Assembly (NCBI RefSeq): GCF_000716335.1
Contig: NZ_KL591005.1
Span: 30,717-94,716, forward strand
DNA: 64,000 bases
DNA from: Streptomyces sp. NRRL S-118
GTDB lineage: Bacteria > Actinomycetota > Actinomycetes > Streptomycetales > Streptomycetaceae
Direction of reading: 5' to 3'
This document shows, piece after piece, positions 25,355 to 34,250 of the stretch. Under the pieces are notes generated by a model, which did no database searches, was not told the DNA's origin, and worked only from the letters and a program-made list of their open reading frames with translations. How positions within the stretch are numbered: the stretch's first letter is position 1; the number at the start of each line of letters is the position of its first letter. The translations under genes and the position numbers were made by a program.

Positions 25355-25478
25355 AACCACCCGGCCGACACATCGATCGACCGGGTGGCCCTGCCGGAAC
25401 CATTGGGCCGGTCGAGCCCGCTCGGACGTCAGCTCGGACGCCGGAACGCCGGGGACACCCGGAACACCCCAGTAGCTG

Positions 25479-25700
25479 TCAGGGCGTAGGGGCCTTCTTG
25501 CCCCGGGTCGCTCCGCCGCGTCCCCGCAGCGTCACCCCGGACTCGCTGAGCATCCGGTGGACGAAGCCGTAGGACCGGCCGGTTTCTTCGGCCAGTGCCC
25601 GGATGCTCGCACCGGAGTCGTACTTCTTCTTCAGGTCTGCCGCGAGCTTGTCGCGCGCGGCGCCGGTCACCCGGCTGCCCTTCTTCAGAGTCTCGGCCAC
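25479..25700 (-). CDS. Small helix-turn-helix DNA-binding protein
   Basis: 73 residues. A basic N-terminus (LKKGSRVTGAARDKLAADLKKKY) is followed by a helix-turn-helix (GASIRALAEETGRSYGFVHRML) and a basic Arg/Lys-rich tail (RGRGGATRGKKAPTP). The size and composition suggest a small regulator or nucleoid-associated protein conserved in Streptomyces. It starts at GTG 25700 with GAGG upstream. An imperfect inverted repeat just upstream (25711-25742) may be an autoregulatory operator. Confidence 0.8.
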   Translation of the reverse strand: MAETLKKGSRVTGAARDKLAADLKKKYDSGASIRALAEETGRSYGFVHRMLSESGVTLRGRGGATRGKKAPTP

Positions 25701-25710
25701 CCGTGCCTCC

Positions 25711-25742
25711 TCATGGGAAGTGCGCCTCTGGACTTCTCATGA
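25711..25742 (-). promoter_or_regulatory. Imperfect inverted repeat upstream of the small HTH gene
   Basis: TCATGGGAAGT (25711-25721) and ACTTCTCATGA (25732-25742) match at ten of eleven positions with a 10-base spacer. The element lies 10 bases upstream of the start at 25700, overlapping the RBS zone. It is a candidate binding site for the encoded HTH protein. Confidence 0.4.
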
Positions 25743-26096
25743 TCACCCCTCCGGCGCCACATGGCCAGCGATTCGACAAGGTCAGTGCTGCAAGGTTTCG
25801 CCACCGGAAGGTCACCGCACGGTCACCGTCCCGACCGGAAGATCGGCGGCACGGCGGGCGCGGCGACGAAGTACCAGGTCAGGACGGTACGCGGGACGGA
25901 CGGTCGAGCCGGAGGCGGAAGGCGGGCCTCCGCAGCCCGCCACGCCGCGGTACGAGACGCACTCACTCAGATGAAGGATCACGCGTAAGCCGAATGATCC
26001 ATACGGAGATGATCAGCAAGGCCCCGGGCAGCCCTGGCCGCAGCACAGGGAGGCCCGGAAGAGGCCCGGAGGAGGCCGCGGCGGACACCGCGGGGG
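25743..26096. other. Gene-free stretch between the HTH and ABC-F genes
   Basis: About 350 bases with no supported gene. It must hold the promoter of the HTH gene and the 3' region of the ABC-F gene. A weak inverted repeat (CCGCGG...CCGCGG near 26080) could end the ABC-F transcript. Nothing else stands out. Confidence 0.5.
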
Positions 26097-27695
26097 TCAG
26101 GCGAGCGCGACGAGGTCGGCGTAGTCGGCGCCCCAGAGGTCCTCGACGCCGTCGGGCAGCAGGATGATCCGCTCCGGCTGCAGCGCCTCGACCGCCCCCT
26201 CGTCGTGCGTGACGAGGACGACCGCGCCCTTGTACGTGCGCAGCGCGCCGAGGATCTCCTCGCGGCTGGCCGGGTCGAGGTTGTTCGTCGGCTCGTCGAG
26301 GAGCAGCACGTTCGCCGAGGAGACGACCAGCGTGGCCAGCGCCAGGCGGGTCTTCTCGCCGCCGGAGAGCACACCGGCCGGCTTGTCGACGTCGTCGCCG
26401 GAGAAGAGGAAGGAGCCGAGCACCTTGCGGACCTCGACGAGGTCCATGTCGGGCGCGGCGGACCGCATGTTCTCCAGGACCGTGCGGTCCGGGTCGAGGG
26501 TCTCGTGCTCCTGGGCGTAGTAGCCGAGCTTCAGGCCGTGGCCCGGGGTGACCTGGCCCGTGTCCGGCGTCTCCACGCCGGCGAGCAGCCGCAGCAGCGT
26601 GGTCTTGCCCGCGCCGTTGAGGCCGAGGATGACGACCCGCGAGCCCTTGTCGATGGCGAGGTCGACGTCGGTGAAGATCTCCAGGGAGCCGTACGACTTG
26701 GACAGGCCCTCCGCGGTGAGCGGGGTCTTGCCGCAGGGGGCCGGGTCCGGGAACCGCAGCTTGGCGACCTTGTCGGAGGCGCGGACGTCCTCGAGGCCGG
26801 CCAGCAGCCGCTCGGCGCGGCGGGCCATGTTCTGCGCGGCGACCGTCTTGGTGGCCTTGGCGCGCATCTTGTCGGCCTGCGCGTTGAGGGCGGCGGCCTT
26901 CTTCTCGGCGTTGGCGCGCTCGCGCTTGCGGCGCTTCTCGTCGGCCTCGCGCTGCTGCTGGTACAGCTTCCAGCCCATGTTGTAGATGTCGATCGCGGAG
27001 CGGTTGGCGTCCAGGTAGAACACCTTGTTGACCACGGTCTCGACGAGGTCGACGTCGTGGGAGATCACGATGAAGCCGCCGCGGTACGTCTTGAGGTAGT
27101 CACGCAGCCAGACGATCGAATCGGCGTCGAGGTGGTTGGTGGGCTCGTCCAGGAGCAGGGTGTCGGCGTCCGAGAAGAGGATGCGGGCCAGCTCGACGCG
27201 GCGGCGCTGACCGCCGGAGAGCGTGTGGAGCGGCTGGCCGAGGACGCGGTCCGGGAGGCCGAGCGCATGGGCGATGGTGGCGGCCTCGGCCTCGGCGGCG
27301 TACCCGCCCTTGGTGAGGAACTCGGTCTCCTGGCGCTCGTACTGCCGCAGCGCCTTCTCGCGGGTGGCGCCCTGGCCGCTGGAGATGCGCTCCTCGTTCA
27401 TCCGCATCTTGCGGATGAGGACGTCGAGACCGCGGGCGGACAGGATGCGGTCGCGGGCCAGGACGTCGAGGTCACCGGTGCGCGGGTCCTGCGGGAGGTA
27501 GCCGACCTCACCCGAGCGGGCGATGGTGCCGGCGGCCGGGATGCCCTCGCCCGCGAGGCACTTGGTGAGGGTGGTCTTGCCGGCGCCGTTGCGGCCGACC
27601 AGGCCGATGCGGTCACCCTTGGCGACGCGGAAGGAAGCGGACTCGATGAGGATGCGGGCACCGGCGCGCAGCTCGATGCCGGAAGCGGTGATCAC
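26097..27695 (-). CDS. ABC-F family ATPase
   Basis: 532 residues, two ABC domains in one chain and no membrane helices. Walker A motifs are GRNGAGKTT and GLNGAGKTT, signatures are LSGGQRRRVELA and LSGGEKTRLALA, and Walker B segments are LLLDEPTNHLD and LLLDEPTNNLD. A Lys/Arg/Ala-rich helical linker of about 75 residues (EKRRKRERANAEKKAAALNAQ and on) joins them. ABC-F proteins bind the ribosome and act in translation control or antibiotic resistance. There is no resistance context here, so a housekeeping EttA/Uup-like role is likelier. It starts at ATG 27695. Confidence 0.93.
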   Translation of the reverse strand: MITASGIELRAGARILIESASFRVAKGDRIGLVGRNGAGKTTLTKCLAGEGIPAAGTIARSGEVGYLPQDPRTGDLDVLARDRILSARGLDVLIRKMRMNEERISSGQGATREKALRQYERQETEFLTKGGYAAEAEAATIAHALGLPDRVLGQPLHTLSGGQRRRVELARILFSDADTLLLDEPTNHLDADSIVWLRDYLKTYRGGFIVISHDVDLVETVVNKVFYLDANRSAIDIYNMGWKLYQQQREADEKRRKRERANAEKKAAALNAQADKMRAKATKTVAAQNMARRAERLLAGLEDVRASDKVAKLRFPDPAPCGKTPLTAEGLSKSYGSLEIFTDVDLAIDKGSRVVILGLNGAGKTTLLRLLAGVETPDTGQVTPGHGLKLGYYAQEHETLDPDRTVLENMRSAAPDMDLVEVRKVLGSFLFSGDDVDKPAGVLSGGEKTRLALATLVVSSANVLLLDEPTNNLDPASREEILGALRTYKGAVVLVTHDEGAVEALQPERIILLPDGVEDLWGADYADLVALA

Positions 27696-28116
27696 GGACA
27701 GACTCCAGGGCGGTATGGACGGCGGAAGGACGGCGAGGTGCGGTGGCTTCGACGCCGGCTAATGCACAGGGAGAATGGCCATACGGGCCAGTCTAACGGG
27801 CGGGTGCAACTGCTTTTCGGCACGCTTTCGTCAGCGGCGGGCGGCCGTATCGCCCCGCCCCGCGCCCTGCCCGGTCCCGTCCTCGCCCACTGTTCGGTTC
27901 GGTCCCGGGCCCGGGACGGTCCTGCGTACGGGGCGGCTGTAGTGCGCCGACGACTGCCGGGCGGGCCGTACGGCCCGGTTCAACACCTTCCGGTGACCGG
28001 CGGCCGCTCGGGGCTGCGATGTCAGTGGCGGCTGCCAGACTGAGCAACAGCTGAGATCCGGATCACAGTCGAAAGGTCGCAAGGTCGAATCGAGCGCGAA
28101 TCGGAGCGTGAGCAGC
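27696..28116. other. Divergent intergenic region between ABC-F and VOC genes
   Basis: 420 bases without a supported gene. It separates divergent genes and so should hold both promoters. Around 27775-27800 the minus strand carries CGTATGGCCATTCTCC, and a purine-rich stretch (GTCGAAAGGTCGCAAGGTCGAA) precedes the VOC gene; neither is a confident promoter. Confidence 0.5.
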
Positions 28117-28521
28117 ATGGCGGACGTACCGAGCATCTATCCGACGATCCTTTACGAGGACGCGAAGGCAGCCATCAGAACGCTGAAGGAAGCCTTCGGG
28201 TTCACCGAGGTGAGTGTGTACGAGGGCGAGGACGGCTCCGTCGTCCACTCCGAGCTGGCCTGCGGAAACGGCATGGTGATGCTGGGCACCAAGGGCGGCG
28301 ACGGCGTGTTCGCCAAGGCGATGGCAGGGGCGGGCCCGGTGGGGGTGTACGTCGTCGTGGACGACGTGGACGCGCACCATGCGCGCGCGGTGGAGCACGG
28401 GGTGGAGATCCTGATGCCGCCGACGGACCAGGACTACGGCTCGCGGGACTACATGGCGCGGGACGGCGAGGGCAACGTCTGGAGCTTCGGGACGTACGCC
28501 CCCGGCGTGGCGGCGGGCTAG
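28117..28521 (+). CDS. VOC/glyoxalase-superfamily protein
   Basis: 134 residues with paired beta-alpha-beta-beta-beta units, beginning YPTILYEDAKAAIRTLKEAFG and containing VYVVVDDVDAHHARAVEHGVEIL and YGSRDYMARDGEGNVWSFGTY. The family covers glyoxalases, dioxygenases and antibiotic-binding proteins; metal ligands cannot be fixed from sequence alone. The ATG at 28117 is preferred because GGAG lies ten bases upstream; GTG 28108 is too close to that site. Confidence 0.85.
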   Translation: MADVPSIYPTILYEDAKAAIRTLKEAFGFTEVSVYEGEDGSVVHSELACGNGMVMLGTKGGDGVFAKAMAGAGPVGVYVVVDDVDAHHARAVEHGVEILMPPTDQDYGSRDYMARDGEGNVWSFGTYAPGVAAG

Positions 28522-28603
28522 GAACCCGCGGCCCGGCCGCTCGCCGGGGCCTCGGGCGGTGAGGCTTCCCGGCGGGCGGGGGAACCGGGGTGCGTGCCTG
28601 CGG

Positions 28604-30007
28604 TCAGGCTCCGCCGGTGTGGACCTGGAAGGCCGCGCGGCGCATCGCCTTGGCGAGGGCCGGATCGGGGTGGGCCGCGGCCAGGGCGACCAGGACCTGC
28701 ACGGTGCGGGGGTGGCCGACCGCGCGGACCTCGTCGAGAAGGGCGGGGACCGTGCCCTGGACGGCGGACTCCAGGTGACGGACGAGCAGGCTGGCCTCCC
28801 CGTGGTCGGCGACGGCCGCGGCCGTGTCCACCCAGAGCCAGGTGGCCTCCTCGCGGGTGAGGACGTCCGGCGCGTCGTCGGGGTCGGCGCCCTCGTACTC
28901 GGCGAGCCACAGCAGGGCGTAGGGGCGCAGCGAGACCTCCTGCGCGGCGGTCCGCACCTCGCCCTCGGCCGCGGCGCCGACCACCCGCAGGGCCTCGAAG
29001 GCGAGGCCGCGCAGCAGGGCGTCCTCGCCGCGCGCGACGTCGAGGAGCTCGGTGACGGCGCTGCCGACCGGGCGGGCGGCGAGCCAGGCGCGGTATTCGG
29101 CGCGGGCCGGGCCGGGGGTGAGGCGGGCGCAGGCGCGCAGCATGTCCTCGGCGGACTGCTCGATGTGGCCGGCCGGGCTCTGTGCCGCGACACAGATCTG
29201 CTCCAGCTTGACCCAGACCGCCCAGTTGCCGAGCGGGGTGAGGGTGGCCTGGCCCTCGCCGAGGGTCAGGGCCCCGACGGCGGCCAGGCCCTCCAGCGCC
29301 CAGCCCAGCAGGCGGGCGAGGGAGTCGGGGCCCGGCAGCGGCTCGGGCACGTGCTCCCGCGGCGCCCCACCGGCCGCGGAGCCGGGCACGGGGCCCGTGG
29401 GCACCTCGCAGCGCTCCTCGCGGAGTTCCGCGACGCGCTGCTGGAGCAGATCGAGCAGGGACGGCACCGGTACGGGGCCGGCGGAGAGCTGGAGGAGGGA
29501 GAGCACCTGGGGCACCGCTTCCACGACCTCGGCCACGGCGGCGGGCGCGACGTCCCCGGGCGCCGGGTGGACGAGCGACCAGGCGTCGAAGAGGGCGACC
29601 CAGCCGCGCAGGACGGCCGAGTCGTCGCGGTCCCAGGCGCGCAGCCGCCACCCGGGGCGCGCCGTGCCGTCGTGCAGCTCCACGAGGCCGGCGAGACGGG
29701 CCCGGTCCCAGCCGGCGCGTACCTGCTCCGGTGTCAGGCCGAGGGCGGCGGCGGCGCGTTCCTGGGCGGGGGTGGCCTCGGGGTGGCGCTCGACGGCTGC
29801 CCAGCGGGCGATGCGCACGGCGTCATCGAGGACGGCCCTCGCCTGACGGGCCAGCTCGGCAGGGGGCGGCGTGCCCTCGGGCGGCCGCGGCGCCGGCCGG
29901 GTGCGCCGGGTCGTCACAGCCCGTCGGGCCGTGGACAGGGGCCGCGGACGGACGAGTCGGAGTCTGGAGTTGCGCGCCAGTTGCTCATCAGGCTTTCGAG
30001 ACGTCAC
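28604..30007 (-). CDS. Uncharacterised protein with helical repeats
   Basis: 467 residues from GTG 30007. The N-terminus is basic and Pro-rich. The rest is strongly helical, with Ala/Leu-rich segments that resemble HEAT-type repeats towards the C-terminus (EDALLRGLAFEALRVVG, LLVRHLESAVQGTVPALLDEV). No catalytic motif or membrane segment is visible, and I do not recognise the family. It is convergent with the VOC gene and 95 bases downstream of the hydrolase on the same strand, so the two may form an operon. Confidence 0.7.
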   Translation of the reverse strand: MTSRKPDEQLARNSRLRLVRPRPLSTARRAVTTRRTRPAPRPPEGTPPPAELARQARAVLDDAVRIARWAAVERHPEATPAQERAAAALGLTPEQVRAGWDRARLAGLVELHDGTARPGWRLRAWDRDDSAVLRGWVALFDAWSLVHPAPGDVAPAAVAEVVEAVPQVLSLLQLSAGPVPVPSLLDLLQQRVAELREERCEVPTGPVPGSAAGGAPREHVPEPLPGPDSLARLLGWALEGLAAVGALTLGEGQATLTPLGNWAVWVKLEQICVAAQSPAGHIEQSAEDMLRACARLTPGPARAEYRAWLAARPVGSAVTELLDVARGEDALLRGLAFEALRVVGAAAEGEVRTAAQEVSLRPYALLWLAEYEGADPDDAPDVLTREEATWLWVDTAAAVADHGEASLLVRHLESAVQGTVPALLDEVRAVGHPRTVQVLVALAAAHPDPALAKAMRRAAFQVHTGGA

Positions 30008-30069
30008 GGGGGCAGTCTTCCCGCTGACGGCCCGAAAGCCCAAACGGAATGGGATTCGCCGGGCTCCGG

Positions 30070-30116
30070 GTGCACAGGAGGGGGGTGCTACAGGAGGGGG
30101 TGCTACAGGAGGGGGG
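30070..30116 (-). repeat. Three 15-bp repeats at the 3' end of the hydrolase gene, duplicating its stop
   Basis: On the plus strand GTGCTACAGGAGGGG repeats with a 15-base period at 30085 and 30100, and an imperfect third copy begins at 30070. Read on the minus strand each unit is CCCCTCCTGTAG plus CAC, so the gene's last codons and TAG stop are repeated in frame. It is a third local duplication of a gene terminus in this window. Confidence 0.8.
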
Positions 30117-31230
30117 TGAGGAAGCGGCGCAGGGTTTCCTCGTAGCGGTGGGGGTCGGCGTTCCACATGGCGCCGTGCGGCGCCTCCGGGACCGCGTGAA
30201 GGGTGACCAGGTCGGGGCGGCGGGCGGCCAGTTCGCGCGAGCCCTGCCAGGGGGCGAGATGGTCGTCCGGGCCGTGGAGGAGGAGCGTCGGCACGCGCAG
30301 CCCGTCGGCGTCGGCGGCTTCGGCGATGCGGTCGGGGTGCACGCCCGTCCTGCCCTGGGCGGCGCGGACCGCGAGCGGCAGCAGCGGCGCGGGCGTGCGG
30401 CGGGCGGTGGCCAGGGCGCGGAGGGTGGTCTCCCATTCGAGGACCGGGGAGTCCAGCACCAGGCCGGTGATGCGGTCGCGAAGACCGGAGTTGGCGGCGG
30501 CGTGCAGGGCCATGGAGGCACCGGTGGACCAGCCGTACAGGATGACGCGGTCGGCGCCGCGGCGTACGGCGTGCCGGATCGCCGCGTCCAGGTCGCGCCA
30601 CTCCGAGTCCCCGAGGTGGCCGAGGCCGTCCGCGGGGCGCGGGGCGCCCGGGTCGCCGCGGTAGGCGGGGGCGAGCACGGGGAGCCGCAGGCCGTGCAGG
30701 AAGCCCATGACGTTCAGGGTGTGTTCGCGGGTGGTGCCGAGGCCGTGGACGGCGATGACCCAGGTGGACCGGGTGGCGGGGACGAACCAGGCGGGCATCT
30801 CGCCCAGTTCGCCCTGGATGTCCATATCCTCGTGGGCGAGGCCGAGGGCGGTGGCGGGGGTGCCGGTGTGCAGCTGGGGGGTGAGCCTCACGCGGCTGCC
30901 GGGGGCGAGGGTGCCGCGGGACACGCTCTCCAGGCGGCGCACGACGGTGTCGGCGGTGTGCGGCACGTCGGCCAGGACGGGTCCGACGACCGCGTGGACC
31001 TCCGGGCCCTGGAGGCCGTAGGTGCCGGGGCGCAGCGAGGCCAGGTGTCGGGTCAGGGTGACCTGGCCGGCGGCGGTGGCGTGCACGGTGAGCCGGGGTT
31101 CCCCGGGCAGGGGCCGGCCGGGCCGCGGCCTGAGCGCGGCGTCGCTTGCGTACCGGCCGGCCGCGATCGTGGCCGCGCCGACACCGATGAGGGTGGTGAC
31201 GGCCGCTGCCGTCGCTGTAGCCGGGCGCAC
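30103..31230 (-). CDS. Alpha/beta hydrolase, membrane-anchored or secreted
   Basis: 375 residues. An N-terminal hydrophobic segment (TATAAAVTTLIGVGAATIAAG) is a likely signal anchor. The hydrolase core has the oxyanion HGLG motif (VIAVHGLGTTREH), the nucleophile elbow GWSTG, an aspartate in LLLHGPDDHLAPW and a histidine in EAPHGAMW, a full serine triad. It resembles the Streptomyces alpha/beta hydrolases of unknown substrate. GTG 31230 is the likely start, although GGAG is only two bases away. Its 3' end carries the 15-bp repeats. Confidence 0.85.
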   Translation of the reverse strand: MRPATATAAAVTTLIGVGAATIAAGRYASDAALRPRPGRPLPGEPRLTVHATAAGQVTLTRHLASLRPGTYGLQGPEVHAVVGPVLADVPHTADTVVRRLESVSRGTLAPGSRVRLTPQLHTGTPATALGLAHEDMDIQGELGEMPAWFVPATRSTWVIAVHGLGTTREHTLNVMGFLHGLRLPVLAPAYRGDPGAPRPADGLGHLGDSEWRDLDAAIRHAVRRGADRVILYGWSTGASMALHAAANSGLRDRITGLVLDSPVLEWETTLRALATARRTPAPLLPLAVRAAQGRTGVHPDRIAEAADADGLRVPTLLLHGPDDHLAPWQGSRELAARRPDLVTLHAVPEAPHGAMWNADPHRYEETLRRFLTPLL

Positions 31231-31778
31231 CGCTCCATCTTCGTCGGGGCGCCCCCGCGCTGCCAGTGGGCCTGCTCCGCCGGTGGCGGCTCCCTCACGG
31301 CTGCCGGGTCCCGCCGGGGGCACCCTGCCAGCGCGGTGCCGGGCCCGGCGAACCGGCGCCCATGGCGGCGAACACGACCGCTGCCGGGCCGCAGCAGCGG
31401 GCGGGGCGCGGTGCGGTGATGCCGACGACGAGGTCCCGGCCGGCCGCGGAGCCCGGCCCCGGAGCCCCTGGCGCGGGGGGCCGGGGTGCACCGCCCCCGA
31501 ACCCCTGGCGCGGGGCGGCCGGCATGCACCCGCGGGAGCCCCTGGCGCGGCGCGGTCCTGCCCAAGACAGCCACCCGGGCCAGCTGGGGAGCCCGAGCCC
31601 CTGGCGCGGGACGGGCGGGGGCATCGCCCCGGGTCACCCACTGCCCTCGGGCCGGAGGCCGCGCGGGCGGGTGCCGTCGCGGGCCGCCAGGCAGGGCAGG
31701 GCCGGAGCCCCCGGGACCCGATCATCATCCGCGGGCCGGCCCCGGGCGCCCGGCGCCCGCAGTCGCGGCGCCGGAGGA
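31231..31778. other. Gene-free intergenic region, 548 bp, with repeats
   Basis: No supported gene. The region is extremely GC-rich and holds the four-copy repeat at 31461-31609. All longer open frames across it run in antisense or lack a start and RBS. It contains the promoter of the hydrolase gene and the 3' region of the aldolase. Confidence 0.7.
31461..31609. repeat. Four irregularly spaced copies of a 14-bp repeat
   Basis: AGCCCCTGGCGCGG occurs at about 31463, 31500 (one mismatch), 31537 and 31596, with spacings of 37, 37 and 59 bases. The irregular last interval and non-unique flanks rule out a CRISPR array. It may be a family of short dispersed Streptomyces repeats clustered in this gap. 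Confidence 0.75.
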
Positions 31779-32447
31779 TCAGCCGCGCTGGCCGTAGCCG
31801 TGGAGTTTGGTGGCGGCGGCGTCGAGGTCGGCGGGGGTCAGGAGGGTCGGGGTGTGGCCGGGGACCGAGGTGGCGGTGAGCCAGAGGCGGCACATCCATT
31901 CGAGCTGGGCCGTGCGGTCGTAGGCCTGGTCGAGGGTGTCGCCGTAGGTGACCGTGCCGTGGTTGCGCAGCAGGCAGCCCGTGCGGCCGTCGAGGGCGCG
32001 CAGCATGTGGTCGGCGAGCTCCTGCGTGCCGTACAGGGCGTACGGGGCGACGCGGACCGGGCCGCCGAGAGCCGCGGTCATGTAGTGGACCGGGGGGAGC
32101 TCGGCGACCAGGGTGGAGACCGCGGTGGCGTGCACGGCGTGGGTGTGGACCACCGCGCGGGCCGGGGTGCGGCGGTAGGTCTCCAGGTGCATGGGCAGCT
32201 CGCTGGTGGGCGTGAGCGTGCCGCGGACCTGGCGTCCGTCCAGGTCGACGGCCGTGATGTCGGCGGGGGTGAGCCGGTCGTAGGGGACGCCGCTGGGGGT
32301 GACGAGGACGAGGTCGCCGACCCGTACGGAAACGTTTCCGGAGGTTCCGACGACCAACCCGTCCGCCACCGTCCTGCGGGCGGTGGCCACCAGGGCGTCC
32401 CATGCCCGTTCGATCGCTTCGCGAGGCTCGGCCGTGTCCTGTGTCAT
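31779..32447 (-). CDS. Class II aldolase/adducin-family protein
   Basis: 222 residues. The zinc-dependent aldolase signature is visible: SGNVSVR, TSELPMHLETYR (the catalytic Glu), VVHTHAVHAT (two His ligands) and LLRNHGTVTYG (third His). Family members act on fuculose- or ribulose-phosphates, or on methylthioribulose-1-phosphate; the substrate cannot be read here. It starts at ATG 32447 with GGATCGGG upstream. It diverges from the phosphate transporter gene. Confidence 0.88.
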   Translation of the reverse strand: MTQDTAEPREAIERAWDALVATARRTVADGLVVGTSGNVSVRVGDLVLVTPSGVPYDRLTPADITAVDLDGRQVRGTLTPTSELPMHLETYRRTPARAVVHTHAVHATAVSTLVAELPPVHYMTAALGGPVRVAPYALYGTQELADHMLRALDGRTGCLLRNHGTVTYGDTLDQAYDRTAQLEWMCRLWLTATSVPGHTPTLLTPADLDAAATKLHGYGQRG

Positions 32448-32630
32448 GCACCCGATCCTGTCAGGCCGGCGTCCGGACGGGCATCCGGGTATGTGACATG
32501 CATCTCCCCGGAATGACGCGAAACGGCGGCAAACCCGACTTCCCGGGCCCGTGAGCACTGGGCTCCGGCCGTCCGCCGCGGAATCGGAGGCTTCCACTCC
32601 GGATCTTCGGACACCATGGCGCCCGACCCA

Positions 32631-32671
32631 GTTCACCTTCCGTTCACTCAGGTTGCTTACGTTCACCGAGC
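32631..32671 (+). promoter_or_regulatory. PHO box (PhoP-binding direct repeats) upstream of pit
   Basis: Direct repeats of the type GTTCACC occur at 32631 (GTTCACCTTCC), 32642 (GTTCACTCAGG) and 32661 (GTTCACCGAGC). The first two are spaced exactly 11 bases. This matches the PhoP direct-repeat unit known from Streptomyces phosphate regulons. It lies 29-69 bases upstream of the phosphate transporter start, so phosphate-dependent control is likely. Confidence 0.85.
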
Positions 32672-32699
32672 CACTGACGTCGAACGATTGCCTGGGTAA

Positions 32700-33962
32700 A
32701 TGGAACACATCACGCTGCTGCTCGCCATTGTGGTCGTGACAGCTCTAGTGTTCGATTTCACGAACGGTTTCCATGACACCGCCAACGCGATGGCCACCAC
32801 CATCTCGACCGGCGCCCTGAAGCCCAAGACGGCGGTGGCCATGTCCGCCGTGCTGAACCTGGTCGGCGCGTTCCTGTCCGTCGAGGTCGCCAAGACGATC
32901 TCCAGCGGGCTGGTGAACGAAGAAGGCATCACACCGGAGGTCATCTTCGCGGCGCTCGTCGGCGCCATCCTCTGGAACCTCGTGACCTGGCTGGTGGGGC
33001 TGCCCTCCAGCTCCTCCCACGCCCTCATGGGCGGCCTCGTCGGCGCCACCATCGCCTCGGTCGGCGTGAGCGGCGTCAACGGCGGCGTCGTCGTCACCAA
33101 GGTCCTCATCCCGGCCGTCGCGGCCCCGCTGGTCGCGGGCCTCGCCGCGATGCTGGCGACCCGGCTGACGTACAAGGCCGGCGCCAACATCGACGAGAAG
33201 ACCGGCCGCAAGGGCTACCGCGCCGGTCAGATCGCCTCCGCGGGCCTGGTCTCCCTCGCCCACGGCACCAACGACGCACAGAAGACCATGGGCATCATCA
33301 CCCTGGCGCTGGTCGCCGGCGGCATCCTCGCCCCCGGTTCGAACCCGCCGCTGTGGGTGATCGTCTCCGCCGGTGTGGCCATCGCGCTCGGCACCTACCT
33401 CGGCGGCTGGCGCATCATCCGCACCATGGGCAAGGGCCTCACCGACCTCCAGCCGCAGCAGGGCTTCGCCGCCCAGACCAGCGCGGCCACGGTCATCCTC
33501 GCCTCCTCCAACCTGGGCTTCTCGCTCTCGACGACGCACTCCTGCTCCGGCGCCGTGATGGGCGCGGGCCTCGGCCGCAAGGGCGGCGTCGTCCGCTGGT
33601 CCACCGCCACCCGGATGTTCGTCGCGTGGGGCCTGACCCTGCCGGCCGCCGGCCTCGTCGCCGCCGCCTCGGAGTACGTGACCCAGCAGGGCGACTGGGG
33701 CGTCGCCGCCGTCGCGGTCTTCCTGGTCGCCTCCTGCGCCGCGATCTGGTTCATCTCCCGCCGCCAGGTCGTCGACCACACCAACGTCAACGACGTGGAG
33801 CCGGCGGACAGCGAGCCCGCCGGTGTCGTGACCACCGCCATCGCCGCGGTCACGCCGCCCCCGGCCGGTGCCGTCGCCGCCACCGTCGCCTCCGACGACC
33901 TCAAGGCCACCATCCCGGCCACGGCCGGTGAGACCGCCCCGGCTCCCGCCGCCACGGTGTAA
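32700..33962 (+). CDS. pit: PiT-family low-affinity phosphate transporter
   Basis: 420 residues with about 10-11 hydrophobic helices. Family signatures are FDFTNGFHDTANAMATTISTGAL near the N-terminus and the second-half repeat LAHGTNDAQKTMGIITLAL. Pit proteins import metal-phosphate by proton symport. ATG 32700 lies 29 bases downstream of the PHO box. The C-terminus has an Ala/Pro-rich tail. The small membrane gene at 33975 follows after 12 bases and is probably co-transcribed. Confidence 0.97.
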   Translation: MEHITLLLAIVVVTALVFDFTNGFHDTANAMATTISTGALKPKTAVAMSAVLNLVGAFLSVEVAKTISSGLVNEEGITPEVIFAALVGAILWNLVTWLVGLPSSSSHALMGGLVGATIASVGVSGVNGGVVVTKVLIPAVAAPLVAGLAAMLATRLTYKAGANIDEKTGRKGYRAGQIASAGLVSLAHGTNDAQKTMGIITLALVAGGILAPGSNPPLWVIVSAGVAIALGTYLGGWRIIRTMGKGLTDLQPQQGFAAQTSAATVILASSNLGFSLSTTHSCSGAVMGAGLGRKGGVVRWSTATRMFVAWGLTLPAAGLVAAASEYVTQQGDWGVAAVAVFLVASCAAIWFISRRQVVDHTNVNDVEPADSEPAGVVTTAIAAVTPPPAGAVAATVASDDLKATIPATAGETAPAPAATV

Positions 33963-33974
33963 GGAAAGAACAGC

Positions 33975-34196
33975 ATGAAGATCGACTGGGCAGCTCTCGG
34001 CTCCGTGTTCGGCGTGAGCCTCGTGGCCACCGTCGCACTGGTGGGCCTGTTCACCCTCGGCATCGCCGGCCTCTCCAAGCAGGAGCAGGCCGCCGCGAAC
34101 GGCGGCTCGGCCGTCATGGCCCGCACCGGTGCCTACGCGGCGTTCGCGCTGTGCGCGGCCGCCATCGCCTTCGGGATCTATCTGATCGTCACCTGA
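33975..34196 (+). CDS. Small membrane protein downstream of pit
   Basis: 73 residues with two predicted helices (LGSVFGVSLVATVALVGLFTLGI and GAYAAFALCAAAIAFGIYLIVT). It follows pit with GGAAAG as RBS, and the pair is conserved in Streptomyces as far as I recall. It may modulate the transporter; no function is established. Confidence 0.8.
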   Translation: MKIDWAALGSVFGVSLVATVALVGLFTLGIAGLSKQEQAAANGGSAVMARTGAYAAFALCAAAIAFGIYLIVT

Positions 34197-34250
34197 GCAC
34201 CGGGCCCCGTCCGACCAGGACCGGGCCCGTCCTTCCAGGACCCGATCGTC

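Noticed and set aside
31461-31609. CRISPR array
   Set aside because: Repeats are only 14 bases, spacing is irregular (37, 37, 59) and no cas gene is near.
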